Source of the DNA: Acanthosepion pharaonis
Taxonomy: Eukaryota; Mollusca; Cephalopoda; Sepiida; Sepiidae
DNA length: 64,000 nucleotides
Reading direction: 5' to 3'
Assembly (NCBI GenBank): GCA_903632075.3
Contig: CAHIKZ030000391.1
Coordinates: 2,096,001 to 2,160,000, forward strand
Every line of letters begins with the position of its first letter. Position 1 is the first letter of the stretch. A model generated the notes under the pieces. It was not told the DNA's origin and did no database searches. It saw only the letters and a list, made by a program, of their open reading frames with translations. Position numbers and translations under genes: made by a program. Below are positions 32,798-44,841 of the stretch, piece by piece.

Positions 32798-33189
32798 CCC
32801 CTCCAACAATACACAATTGGACAGCATATAAGAGTAATGCCCATTCGTATCAATGAAATGAAAAGATGGAAAGCTTTAGGGAAGGCCTATGTCCGCACGC
32901 ACACGTGTGTGTGTTACATCAAAATATTTTACAAAATTCGGGGGTAGCTTCTTCACAACAAATCAAGGACAAAATTCTATATAAACATATGTCCGCCATT
33001 CCTTCGTTAAGTATGTTTAAAGTAAGTAGATTGCGCTGTATTGCCATGTAGACTAGGTTACATTTGTCATTCGTGTACATTTGTGGCACGTCTGTCTTCA
33101 ACATTTTACGTGTGTTGTACTGAGTTAACTGAGAAGTGTTCCGTTTAACAATGGCAGGATATTCACATCGTTAGCTGGCAGATACGATT

Positions 33190-33851
<662 letters not shown>

Positions 33852-34090
33852 CACATTTTGTGTAGAAAGACGGCTGACCTTTTAAAAAAAAAAATTTTGA
33901 ACAGTTGTCGCAAATGAGTCGCAAATTTGGTCGTGGTTTTGAGTCGTACGCGTTGGCGGACGAACTGTGCTATTCACTGTTATTGCATTAGTAATCTCTG
34001 TGATTAAAGGACTTCTACACAATTATTTTGTTCCTGTGTTTTCTTGGAAAATTAATTTTTTAACCAGAAATCAGAAGCTCATACCTGCAT

Positions 34091-34093
<3 letters not shown>

Positions 34094-34147
<54 letters not shown>
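34094..34147. repeat. (TA)n microsatellite
   Basis: TA run about 40 bases from the left terminal repeat of the Penelope-like element. Confidence 0.95.
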
Positions 34148-34155
<8 letters not shown>

Positions 34156-34187
34156 ATTGTTTATTTAGGCAGCAATCCCTAATTTAT

Positions 34188-36381
34188 GCATGTTTAATTA
34201 AAAACCGACAGACAAGGTGCTACGATTAAGTTTATATTTAATTTTTCTTGTGTGCTAACAAGTGTTTTCACTTTTGGACACAGAAACTGTTCCAATGTTC
34301 TATAATTGCGAGCGGTTTCTGAATCCTGTTAGCACATTATGGCCTTGTTCATAGTTAATATTGTTAAGTGTTGGATTTATCTTTTTTATTATAAGGGCTT
34401 CCATTAATTTAATCATTTTTTATAAGAGGATGAGGTTATTATATTTGTGTTTTGTACTAGTATATTTAAAATGGAGTCTGGTATGTTTTTTTTTGTGTGT
34501 GTGTGTTTAAAAGTGTACTAACAGAACTGTGGTCAGGTAAGTATAACGTAAGGCGTCTGGATATGTGACTGATGTAATTATTTATAAATTCGGTTTGATA
34601 AGGAACACAGTTCCTTAAGGGGCATTTGGACTCATAGATAATCTTAATTCGTTGCAATTTTGACTTAACTTGGGGTAGTGTATTTCTTTATAATATTTCT
34701 AAGGGAAGTTTCATATTGTTTGCAGTTAATGTGCATTTGATTTTTGTAGAAAATATTCCTGTCATTTTTTTAGGTTCACTATCGTTGTTTTTTTACTTTG
34801 GGGAAAATAGTCTAATTTGGTGATCTATAATGTGGTTAGGGAAGCCATGATTAATTAGCGTCTGTTTTACGTTATTGAGTTCTTTAAGGAAGAGTAGTCG
34901 AGAGGATGAATTCTGGTGTGCACCTTTTAGGAAGTTTTTTATTACTGATATTTTGTATCTGAGTTTGCATTCACTTTTAAAGTTAAGGTGGCAAGAGTTT
35001 CTGCTGGTCGGTTTTTTATATAATAAGGTGATAAAAGTGTACAACTATATTCGATGAGAACATCTAAGAATCGGAATTTGTTGTTCTTTTTTAACTATTT
35101 TCGTAGGTTAAGGTTGTCTCAAATGTGGTCTTAAGGGTATCTATTTCTTTAGTGTTGTTTGCTAAAATAAAAATATGGTCTAGGTAGCGAACATATATTT
35201 TAGGTTGACAGGCCTGCTTAAATATTATATTTTCTACCTAGAACATGTAATAATTGGAAAAGATTGGGCCGAGTGGATTTCCCACACCATTAGTTTGGGT
35301 GTAAATGTTACCATTATGGTCATAGAATGGGACGTTGTTTGTGCACGCGTGTAGAACTTATTTGAGTATAGCTATTTTGATAGCTAACAAAGGGATAGAA
35401 TTATTAGTATACACAGAATTGAGGATAATGCCAAAGGTTTGATCACCGGGGACGTTTGTAAATACGTTTTCGATATCAAGTGACGCTATGATACCTTGGT
35501 TTGGTTTAGTATTTTTTAAAATTTGGAGTAATTCGTGGGTTGATGTGATGCTGTAATTGGTAGGTATGTATGGAGTGATGATGTCGTTCAGGAATTTTTA
35601 TAGCTCGTTTTTTTTTTTATAGATAGGTGTTGGGATCTGGGAAATGATTGGTCGTAGCTGGTATCAGGTTTTATGGGTTTTTATATTTCCAGGTTGCTAG
35701 TCTCCAATGATTTTATTGATTTTCAGGTAACTAACTTCCGCATTATGAGCTGTTATTAGTTTGTTGACGAACCTTTTTATGGTCTCCATGGGGTTTATAT
35801 TCAGTTTTGTGAATTTAGTTCGGTCATCGATAATGTTGTGTAATTTGTTGGGGTATTCAGCTATATCCAAAATTACCTATTACTCTTTGTCAGCTCGCCT
35901 GGTTACAATGTTAGGATTGTTTGTTTGTTTTTTAGTTCTTTGGCAGAGTTTCTTTAGTTTTGTTGTTAAGATATTATATCGGTTGTTGCCAGGGGAGCGG
36001 TTCTCAAAGCCTTCGGCTTTGAGAAGGTCACTCGGGTCTTTGGGAACTGCTATGCCTCCACGCGCCTCAAGTTGGGATAGTGACTGGTGTAGAATTTCAA
36101 TCTCAGTTTTCTTTGTGATAAGGTGAATTTTAGGTTGAAAGTGGCAATTTGACCCTAGATTTACGAATTGTTTTTGGTCATCTGTTAATTTATGACTAGA
36201 TAGGTTTATATATTTGTCTTCGCTGTTGGGTAGCAGAATGTTTCCTTGGTATAATTTACACGGCTTTTTGGTGATTATTTTTACACACTCTGTGTCCAAA
36301 AAACGAATGTACTTTTCAAACACAAGAAATATTAAATAAAAAGCTTAATCGTAGCACTTTGTCTGTCGTTTTTAATGAAAC

Positions 36382-36385
<4 letters not shown>
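34188..36385 (-). mobile_element. Penelope-like retroelement with inverted terminal repeats
   Basis: Arms of about 100 bases (34,188-34,290 and 36,283-36,385) are complementary: CATGTTT.ATTAAAAAC, CGACAGACAA.GTGCTACGATTAAG, then TTTGGACACAGA. They enclose a minus-strand reverse transcriptase gene and GIY-YIG remnant. Inverted terminal repeats are one of the known arrangements of Penelope-like elements. TA tracts lie outside both arms (34,094-34,147 and 36,384-36,443). The element is old and coding-dead. Confidence 0.75.
34466..36323 (-). pseudogene. Penelope-type reverse transcriptase and GIY-YIG remnant
   Basis: The protein order on the minus strand is as follows. An N-terminal domain has INLSSHKLTDDQKQF. 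Next comes a VTRRADKE segment (normally TRADKG). Reverse transcriptase motif A is ASLDIENVFTNVP (about 35,455-35,500), followed by a NPLGPIFSNYYM block at about 35,243-35,280. Motif C is YLDHIF (35,171-35,186), where the family has YVDDIF. After that come FLDVLIEY, LYKKPTSRN, CKLRYKISVIKNFLKGAH and LLFLKELNNVKQTLINHGF. A GIY-YIG end follows, with NNYISHISRRLTLYLPDHSS where a G is expected in YIGHT. Several frameshifts and stops break it. The second catalytic Asp of motif C is His. The family uses the nuclease to nick targets and the polymerase to copy its RNA. Confidence 0.8.

Positions 36386-36443
<58 letters not shown>
36384..36443. repeat. (TA)n microsatellite
   Basis: TA run abutting the right arm of the Penelope-like element. 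Confidence 0.95.
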
Positions 36444-36445
<2 letters not shown>

Positions 36446-36604
36446 CTGAATGAGGAATAACCAAAACGGAGATTGGAATTGAAATGGTAATCTTTATAAC
36501 ATCAACAAATTAAACAATATTACCCCCACTTACAATAGTGTCCAACGTATTTATGAGCATTGGGCCATACCCATTAATGATCATAGGTATGGTATATAGC
36601 AATT

Positions 36605-36820
<216 letters not shown>

Positions 36821-36845
36821 GGAAAAATAAGACAAAAGTAAAACA

Positions 36846-36901
36846 ATTCTTGTGACGCCTTTCATTCGTTAGGATTTCATTGGATTGAAACGCGTCACAA
36901 G
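36846..36901 (-). repeat. Hairpin with degenerate hammerhead-like order
   Basis: CTTGTGACGC (36,849-36,858) and its exact complement (36,892-36,901) form a 10-bp stem. The minus strand inside reads CCAAUGA, AAUCC-UAAC-GAAU, GAAAG and GCGUC-ACAAG. This is the same layout as a hammerhead with the core words mutated (CUGAUGA to CCAAUGA, GAAAC to GAAAG). It pairs with the similar segment at 37,112-37,155. Confidence 0.4.
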
Positions 36902-36949
36902 AAATTCTCAGTTTGTCATATTTTTTGTAAATAATGTTTGATGATATAT

Positions 36950-37050
<101 letters not shown>

Positions 37051-37111
37051 GTAAATGATATATACATTTTATATATTTTGAAAGAAAAGACGTATGATAA
37101 ATTGTAAGAAG

Positions 37112-37155
37112 TTTTTGTGACACGTTCCATCCGTTAGGATTTCTTCGGACTGGGA
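37112..37155 (-). repeat. Second degenerate hammerhead-like segment
   Basis: Minus strand: CCGAAGA, then AUCC-UAAC-GGAU (a perfect four-pair stem II with a four-base loop), GGAAC, GUGUC and ACAAAAAC. Core words differ by single bases from CUGAAGA and GAAAC. It is a sister copy of the segment at 36,846-36,901, 250 bases away across the TA-GT tract. The rest to 37,640 is anonymous. Confidence 0.4.
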
Positions 37156-37639
37156 TTTGTTTATGTTGTTTGTGATTGCACATGCGCGTGAACGAGAGAC
37201 AGGAAGTACTTACTGGATTGAACATAAATATTTGGTTCCGTATTTAGTTTAGAAAAATTCGTAAATTTTTTTAGAAATTTCAATGTATTTTATTTATGTA
37301 TAGAGTTTTCTAAAAATTGGTGCAGGCCAATATTATTGCCAGACGTCACCTCCATACGACAATAACCATTGTGTTGAGAATAAGTTAAGGAGTGACAGAA
37401 AACAGTTAATTTCTGAGAGAAGGGAAAGGAAAATTTTTAGCGATGTCTGGATACATCCTCACTTAACGATAAAGGCCGTTTCAACTTTTAAATGATGTTT
37501 CCTTGCCTGCAATCTCGTACTGCACTTAAATTCCTATATTCTGCGTACCATAGCGGAAAGTTTATTAGTACAATTGCTGTGTATTATGAGGCATTGAATT
37601 CAGAATAATCTCCTAACAAATGGAGAAGAAACATGAAGC

Positions 37640-37935
37640 TACATAAATGTGATTCTACAGAAGGATGCTGAGAATACCAGAAACTGAACAAGTGAGACAA
37701 TGGCAACAAAAACGACACTTATGCTTAAAATCAGTAAAACACAGTTGATATTAATCTGCAGATATTGAGAAGCCTTGGAAAGTAGTTGCTTACAAGACAT
37801 ATTGATGTTAAGAAAAACTGGCGAGCTGGAGTGAATGGATGGTGGAGCAGGTTTTGGGAGAGATGGCAAAATAACATCAGTGATTAAGAGCTACAGGGAA
37901 CAGACAAATTTGGAGGACCATCATCGCTAACGTCC
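37640..37935 (+). pseudogene. Decayed LINE C-terminal fragment
   Basis: ATTCTACAGAAGGATGCTGAG with the following bases reads VILQKDAEN or, one frame over, FYRRMLRIPE-like. This corresponds to the FYRRMLRIPWT block of the LINE family. About 150 bases on, KKNWRAGVNGWWSRFWERW may be the remnant of the basic C-terminus. Frames are scrambled. Confidence 0.4.
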
Positions 37936-38885
37936 GGTTACGGCATCTAGAAGAAGCCACTTACAGAAATCAGTGCGTTCAAACACTCTTCTATGAGAGC
38001 AGAATATTAATATAGTTAACGCTTGTCGAAAGAAACGTCATAATAAATAACGAGTGGTTTTATTTATTAGGTCTGATACTCGATTTATGTGCCAAACAGT
38101 ATTCCCTTGAAACTGAGCATGAATTGGGTTCAGTTGATATCTGCATTTATTTTAATGTGTAATATAAAACAAAATATTTGTGCGTTTTCTGCTCGTGAGA
38201 GATGGGAATTAATTATTATTATTATTATTATTATTCTATGTACCGTGTCCCTTCAGGACGTTGACCACCATGTTTTGTGTCGATAGCAGTATTTGTGCGT
38301 ATTTCCGCAAATATTATTCACAAATGTGACATTAAGCAAATGAGGTTTATCATTTATACATAGGCCCAATACGAATGAAAAATAGCACAAGATCATCTTA
38401 AAATATGAAATCCATCTATGCATGGGAATGAAAATAAATATTTGCCAGTTCCTTAGGCACTCCGCTATTGGCGTCTTTCAGACCTCATGGGATTCTTGTC
38501 CTTTAAGTGTAAACAGTGTGCTGAAATCTGGTTTTATTGCATGCTATAGTTGAGTATAATAAGTACTCAAATAAATGTAGATTTATATCATATTTGATAG
38601 GTCTTATATCTTGCCTGACATGTATTTCATTCCTTAATAGAGATAACAAATTTATATATTAAAGAGATTGTTTGAATAAATATAACGTTTTGCTAAAAAA
38701 TGTTTTCTTTATAAATATAAGGTAGTCTTTTGCTGGCTAATACTTAAGTATTTTTTTTTAAATGCCAACTGCATTCATGAAATAGGCGATCATGGCTCTC
38801 CCTAAGTTCCTATTTATTTATTATGTAAGAATTGGCATGATATCATGGGAATGATAGGGTTTTGGAAATTCACAGTTTGGAATAC
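37935..38885. other. Anonymous AT-rich DNA
   Basis: A short (ATT)n at 38,214-38,236. Nothing else recognised. Confidence 0.35.
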
Positions 38886-39045
38886 AGAATTTCCTACTTT
38901 TAGACTGGTCGCCATTTAAGGCTGGAGCGTCTAACCTATCCTAGTATTTAACCCATAACTGCGGGTAGAAGAGATTCATACGTTTTCAAAAGCGAAGAAT
39001 TTTACCATTGAACTCGGTTCGCCGATTCTATCTTTCGCGCAATCT
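38885..39045 (-). mobile_element. tRNA-derived SINE fragment
   Basis: Contains AGACTGGTCGCCATTTAAG, ACCCATAACTGCGGGTAGAAG, AGATTCATACGTTTTC and GAACTCGGTTCGCCGATTC in the minus-strand order of the SINE family. 39,045-39,760 after it is anonymous. Confidence 0.5.
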
Positions 39046-39759
39046 ATCTTAAACTATACTTCTATCCATCAAAAATAATCGTTCATTTTTAAATTTTTGC
39101 CAAATCTCTCATATTGGTATTTCCGACACAAAATCAAATATCTTTTATTAGATTATATATACTGTATTATCTTTCTTGTTTCAACTATTTGTTTTATTTT
39201 CTATTTTCCAATTCTATTATCTCCTATATCGTACAAGCATTTGAATTCTGTTCATCAATTCTCAAGTCAATTTCCTTCGCCAAAATATTATACTAACCCT
39301 ACAGATATTCGAAAATGCGCATTATATTGACCTTGTTCTAAGTTCAAAGCTTAATATCTTGCCACTTCTCGAATGAAAATGGCCGTAGATATATAACTTG
39401 CATGAAATTAACAACCAGTATTTCAATATATCGTCAATGAATTTAAATAACTTGCGTTCAACAATTATTCACGCCAATACCTTCTGCAGTTTCGACATCG
39501 TAAGAAATTTTACGATCTTGAGCATGCAATTAAATCTCATTAATTCACACATTATAACGCTTTAGCTGTTCGTCAGTTTGATCACGCCATTCAAGAAATT
39601 TAAGACAGAGTTGACAGGATAATTCCGTCCGACCCTCTGATTTTCCATCGTAACAAATGATAGAATGCCTCGCGGATTTGTTTCAATGTATTATCTACGA
39701 CAGGATAAGACCTTTCGATACACGAGAAACACAAGCCAAAGTGTCTAATTGCCCGTATA

Positions 39760-40115
39760 TTATAAAAGTGAAAGAAAGAAAAGACAATCAGTGATGGTTT
39801 TGATATAAATTCGGACGTAAAATGTATTAAAGTAAAAAAAAATGTTAAAATTGAAAGATAATGTGAAAAAATTTAATGAGTAGAGAATACAATAAAGAGA
39901 CCAATATTCATGAAGACAGATGATAACGAGTTGACAGGAAAAGAAGAATACTGAAGTGAATTCCACAAGCATGTAGGGCAAGAGAAAAACAAAATGTTAG
40001 TATAGAACTTACGCTTAATATTAGCATTTTCATCTGTAAAATGATGAGACCTAGCTGTCAATCTAGTACTCCGCTCAAATTCGTGAAATCCATGTACCAA
40101 AGAGGAAAGCCATAT
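39760..40115 (+). repeat. Dispersed repeat R1
   Basis: Shares AGTGAATTCCACAAGC, TTTTCATCTGTAAAATGATGAGACC, TCAATCTAGTACTCCGCTCAAATTC and ATGTACCAAAG with 61.79-62.1 and 62.43-62.72 kb. Confidence 0.6.
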
Positions 40116-40705
40116 TTATTTGTAACAAATACAAAATGTGGCACAAGGCCAAAAAGTTGAACAGGGGAAAAGAAAGTCTTCTGTTTTAAATTTAAACTTA
40201 TCTAGCCACAATCACTGAACCAAACATAGCACAATATTCTTTACACCAAAACAACGCATACTTTTCTTACTACATCCACCATAATAACTCAATGTCTCTG
40301 TGAAAGTTCTAACTAGTCTCCATTTGTAGAATTTCTTGTCTTAGTAGGAGGGGAATAAAATAATTTAAAAGAGGAAAGCTCACCAAAATAATTAAAATAA
40401 AAATTCTTGGAAACTAAGTTACGGTGGTGTGAAAGTGTGTGAAAACGAGATACCAGCTCAGGACCCATAACATTGCAGACGAGATGTGGTAGCAATATTC
40501 GATGTACGAACGAGTGGTAAAATTATAAATATGCAAGATAGATTCCGGCAAGAAAAAATACCTTGTACGACAGTGTATATAGTGTAATAAGAAATTCGAT
40601 TTAACGTATAATAGTCGCTTAATGTATGGCCTTGAATTCGGGAAATGTGCAGTTGAAGAAAAATAATAGATTGTGCTACGTCAATTTTACGAGAGGAAGT
40701 TTTGT
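40115..40705. other. Anonymous DNA
   Basis: Nothing recognised. Confidence 0.3.
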
Positions 40706-41115
40706 TTATTTATAAGGCAGTAATCACAGTGGATTTACAAACCATAATCGTAAGTATGAGAATCAGCTCCATGATCGGGTTTGTTCGTAGAGTTACTTTG
40801 TAGCAAACCACATATCCAGCTTCCCCGCCCCCACACTTGTCTCGGGTCGGTGTTATTATCTGGGTTGAAAGTCCCAGGTTAAAGCATTCCGAACCTGAGA
40901 TATGAAATCTTGTCTTACCTACGGAGATGTAGCCGTTGATCCCCATGGGGGAACCCTTCAATCCGACCGTTAACTTCAGTCTCGGAAGCCCGTCATTGCA
41001 TCTGTCACCAGTCGACTGGGTATACCGTAAGTAGTACTGAAACCAGTCGAAATGTGTTGTAGTTACCATCTCCCAGTTGATCCCGTCAGTGGGGAGACCC
41101 CTTAGGTACCATATA
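40706..41115. other. Unassigned segment with higher GC content
   Basis: More GC-rich than its flanks. It holds a 119-codon minus-strand frame (40,710-41,069) without a motif I know. It could be part of an unrecognised SINE, LTR or other repeat. CCCATGGGG and CAGTGGGGAG phrases give local dyad symmetry. Confidence 0.3.
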
Positions 41116-41198
41116 TAAATATACTGACATAGACGGAGACGATGATTTTTTTTCTTTTATTCCTTGAACACCGGAGAACCGGAGAAAACGGTTCATGC

Positions 41199-41241
<43 letters not shown>

Positions 41242-41261
41242 TCTTCTTCTTCTTCTTCTTC

Positions 41262-41299
<38 letters not shown>

Positions 41300-41300
41300 T
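41199..41300. repeat. (ATT)n-(TTC)n-(ATT)n microsatellite
   Basis: Trinucleotide run of about 100 bases directly before a LINE 3' end (minus orientation), as at 63.48 and 63.86 kb. Confidence 0.95.
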
Positions 41301-41325
41301 TCGTTTTATTTCTGTTTTATGCACA

Positions 41326-41650
41326 TTTTCTTCCGGGTCCCAACCAGAGACCTAAGGTCAGAAATGGCTTCATGACATTTTCCATTCATCATTTTTGGAG
41401 AAAAGAAAAAGATCCTCAGATCACACATATTTTATATAGATAAAGTACTTTTTAATAATGGAGTTATACTAGTTTAGTACAATTATTTATTTATTTATTT
41501 AAGACATGGACTACCAGGAATCCCTTCAATGAATATACTGGAATCTTTTTTTCCAATAAATCCTAGGCCTCTGACAACAACTAAAATTGTCGATGCCCTC
41601 ACGTGCCCCATTTTATTTCCAGGTCTTTGTACTTGGATAGTTTTTTGAAG
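41326..41650 (-). pseudogene. LINE 3' end
   Basis: Matches 63,540-63,850 base for base in many blocks: TTCCGGGTCCCAACCAGAGACCTAAG, ATGGCTTCATGACATTTTCCA, ATAGATAAAG, CATGGACTACCAGGAATCCC and CCAGGTCTTTGTACTTGG. The minus-strand protein would be the IPGSP..ELQK and VGALG region. Frame not kept. Confidence 0.55.
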
Positions 41651-42119
41651 ATCTTCAAAGATATTTTACAGTCTGCATGGACTGACACGTCAATAAGAAA
41701 GCATATTCTCGTTTAGTGGTCTCTGATCACGATGTCTAGGCGATTAGCTTTGATTGTTCTTTCTGTATGTACTGCAAAATCCCATACAATTGTTAAAAGT
41801 CCTATCTCCGTAACTGGGTCTGGGTTGTGTATTATTGCTGTTATTATTATCTTATTACAATTGTGCTTGTTCCTTCCTTAGTTACTTACTTAGTTCGTCC
41901 GTTCATTACACTCCGTACTGATTTGTATTCAGCATCTTAATGGCGGTGATTTTCACAGAAACACGCTCTCCCTCACACACTCCAAACAAGTTAGAGAAGC
42001 GGCAATGAAGAATTCCTATACCAGTACATTTTTATCATTTTTTCTTCGTGTTTTGTAAATATATTATCTTGTATTTTTTTATGTATGTACCTCCCCTTTT
42101 TTCACCGAGAAACAGTAGA

Positions 42120-42535
42120 GCATGATGAAAAAAGGCACCAAATTTTATAAAAACAAATTTTCATCGTCAAATTGTTAGTTATGATGGAGAGGAAAATAAA
42201 GGCCAGGAATTTTATGATTAATTAAATTTTTAATCCATTCCTGCACGTTCGAAATTTTGGTATTTTTTTATTTTTATTTTTATTTTTATTTTTTTTTTTT
42301 TGTTGGCAACCCGGGTCATATCTGCTGCAGTGTTTTTTGCGCCTGTTTAGCTGGGGCATGTACGCTGATTAGGTAATTCTTGCAAAAATCAAATAATTGT
42401 CGGATTTTAGTGAAACATTCAGGAATTATTCTGAAAGGAGGGAAATTATTTTTGCGTTTTTTGTTTTTAGAAAATTGTAGTAGAAATATTTTTACGTATG
42501 TTTCAAAACATTCGCTATTTTTGTTTCACTTCACC
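42120..42535 (+). repeat. Dispersed repeat R3
   Basis: Shares CTTGCAA.AATCAAAT.ATTG.CGGATTTTAGTGAAA, TTCAGGAATTATTC and TTTTTAGAAAAT with 49,740-49,858. Part of it recurs at 44,640-44,720 (ATGAATGAAATTATTTTTACG, TTTTTCAGAAAATTCTAGTA). It may be flanking sequence of the Helitron. Confidence 0.45.
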
Positions 42536-42554
42536 AATTAGAACCTAATTCTAA

Positions 42555-42618
42555 CAGGTCATCCCATAAGTTTTGTCTGAATTTTATTTTTTCTTAAAAT
42601 GAACGAAATTTATACATA
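42555..42618 (+). mobile_element. Solo left end of the mariner family
   Basis: CAGGTCATCCCATAAGTTTTGT and the following bases match the left end of the complete mariner at 43,068 with few changes, through AAAATGAACGAAATTTA. It then runs into the 290-base TA tract. No right end is present. Confidence 0.7.
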
Positions 42619-42623
42619 CATAT

Positions 42624-42918
<295 letters not shown>

Positions 42919-42954
42919 ATATATATACATATATATTTGGTTGGATAGATGTTA

Positions 42955-42998
42955 GTTTTTTGACCCTGGGTTTCACGCTTTAGCGATCGTCAGACAAA

Positions 42999-43000
<2 letters not shown>
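42955..43000 (-). ncRNA. Hammerhead-ribozyme-like motif C
   Basis: Minus strand in order: GUUUGU (42994-42999, stem I), core CUGACGA (42987-42993), U, CGC-UAAA-GCG (stem II), U, core GAAAC (42970-42974), stem III ACC-CAG-GGU, cleavage base C (42962), then AAAAAAC, which pairs with most of stem I. All invariant core bases are present, and stem II is three G/C pairs with a four-base loop. Stem I has one G-A mismatch and a bulge. It lies between two TA tracts and 70 bases from the mariner. Best ribozyme candidate in the window. Confidence 0.65.

Positions 43001-43002
<2 letters not shown>

Positions 43003-43064
<62 letters not shown>
43003..43064. repeat. (CT)n-(TA)n microsatellite
   Basis: CT and TA run ending two bases before the TA target duplication of the mariner. 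Confidence 0.95.
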
Positions 43065-43067
<3 letters not shown>

Positions 43068-43068
<1 letters not shown>

Positions 43069-44337
43069 CAGGTCATCCCATAAGTTCTGTCCGAATTTAA
43101 ACTTTTGCTAAAATGAACAAAATTTAAAGAGTATTTTATAATGTCTAATGGCGCTGAATATTATTTTTATGTTTAGATCCATTTAAACCGATCAAATTTT
43201 ATTTCAGAAAACAATAAAATTAAATTTTGTTTGATTAAAACCCTGCTAACATGGAAGTACTCAAGAATCATTTGAAGCACATAATGCTTTATGAGTTCAA
43301 GAATAGAAAGTCAGCAGCCGAAACGGCTAGAAACATTAACTCAGTTTATGGAGAGGAATGTGTGAATGAAAGAACTTGCAGAAGATGGTTTGCAAAATTC
43401 AGAGGTGGAGATTTCACGCTTGAAGATGAAGATCGAACCGGGCGTCCAGTTGAGTTTGATGAAAAGCTTCTTAAAGCAGCCCTGGAAGTAAATCCTGCTT
43501 TATCAGTTGAGGAATTGGCAGTGGTTCTCAGTTCAAACCAGACAACTCTTCATCGTCATCTTCAATAACTTGGAAACGTTCCTAAACTTGGAAAATGGGT
43601 GCCTCACGAATTTTCTGAAAACAACCTCAACTCTCGAGGTGACATCTGCTCTTCTCTCCATTCTCGCCAACTTGTTTCAGCTTTGTTTGGATAGACTTGT
43701 GTCTGGCGACGAAAAATGGATCTTTTATCGAAATGTTAAGTGTCGTAGACAGTGGCTTGGTAAAAGGGAAAGACCCCAGCCACAGCCGAGAAGAAAACTT
43801 CATGGGCAAAAGGTTCTTCTTTCAATCTGGTGGGATCGCCAAGGAATAATCCACTTTGAATTCTTACCACCTAATGCAACAATTAATGCTCAAATATACT
43901 GTCAGCAATTAGAGCTTTTGAACCAAGCTTTGAGACCTGCTTTAGTGAATCGAAAAGAGGTGATGTTTTATCAGGACAATGCGCGACCCTACACAGCAAG
44001 AATTACGTCACAAAAGATCGAAGAACTTGGTTGGGAGAAAATTCCTCATCCACCTTATTCTCCCGATCTTGCTCCTTCAGACTACCATTTGTTTCGTAGC
44101 TTACAGAATCATTTGGAAGAAACAGCTTTTGTAACACAGGAAGAGACATTTGTGAGTTCTTTGAATCAAAGCCAAAAGAATTTTACAGTAATGGAATTAG
44201 TAAGCTTGTTAATAGATGGAAGGAAATCATAGATAATCAGGGAAAATGCATTTTTGATTGAATCTGTAATTAAATGTAACATTTGGTCTCTTGTTTTCTG
44301 TATTCAAAATTCGGACAGAACTTATGGGATGACCTGA
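43068..44337 (+). mobile_element. Complete mariner element, 1,270 bp, with TA target duplication
   Basis: Exact 31-bp terminal inverted repeats (43,068-43,098 and 44,307-44,337) start TCAGGTCATCCCATAAG. TA dinucleotides flank them at 43,066-43,067 and 44,338-44,339. The size and one internal transposase gene are as expected for a mariner. The perfect repeats suggest that the ends could still be bound by a transposase made elsewhere, although its own gene is broken. Confidence 0.95.
43251..44261 (+). pseudogene. Mariner transposase gene, broken
   Basis: A DD34D transposase that would cut and rejoin DNA at the element ends. It starts at ATG 43,251 (MEVLKNHLKHIMLYEFKNRK). The N-terminal helix-turn-helix region (KSAAETARNI, CRRWFAKFRGGDF) is followed by the catalytic part: SGDEKW with the first Asp (about 43,703), YQDNARPYTA with the second (about 43,975) and SPDLAPSDYHLF with the third (about 44,080). 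Full length would be about 336 codons, near the family's 345. Breaks: a TAA at 43,566-43,568, a one-base shift near 43,685-43,692, and a compensating shift near 44,150. After the last one the frame runs to TGA at 44,259 (EFYSNGISKL, then GKCIFD). All three catalytic Asp codons are kept. Confidence 0.92.
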
Positions 44338-44339
44338 TA

Positions 44340-44840
44340 GAAAAATAATTTGTTAATTTAACTTATCTTTTTTTATTAATTTTCTATTTGAAATTCTCAC
44401 TTTTTAATTTGCATGTCATTTTATAATTTCCTTTCAAATTATTTCTATTCTTAACTCCTATTTGATAAAGAGTTTGTTTTTTTTAGTTTTTATTTTGCTT
44501 TTTCAGTTTTTATTAATTTTTGTTAGAGTTGTTTTGAAACAAAAACATTTGAAAAATAAGGTTGGATTCACTTTTAAATCTTATATTTAATTTAATTATT
44601 TTTCGACTTTATTTCATTCGCATTTGAAATTAGTAAACTTTGGACTTATTCAAAAATGAATGAAATTATTTTTACGTACTTTGTTTTTCAGAAAATTCTA
44701 GTATGCATATATTTTTTTTTACATTGGTTAAAACCCACTTACTTAATTTCATAAGATTTCGTAAAATTAATTTGCCCTAAGAACATTGTTTATGGTGGCC
44801 TCTAAGTGATATTATCGTTAAAAGGTCACGTGTTTTAAGG
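44340..44840. other. AT-rich spacer
   Basis: Holds a part of repeat R3 at 44,620-44,760. No gene seen, so the Rep (rolling-circle) domain of the following Helitron is missing. Confidence 0.4.
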
Positions 44841-44841
44841 G

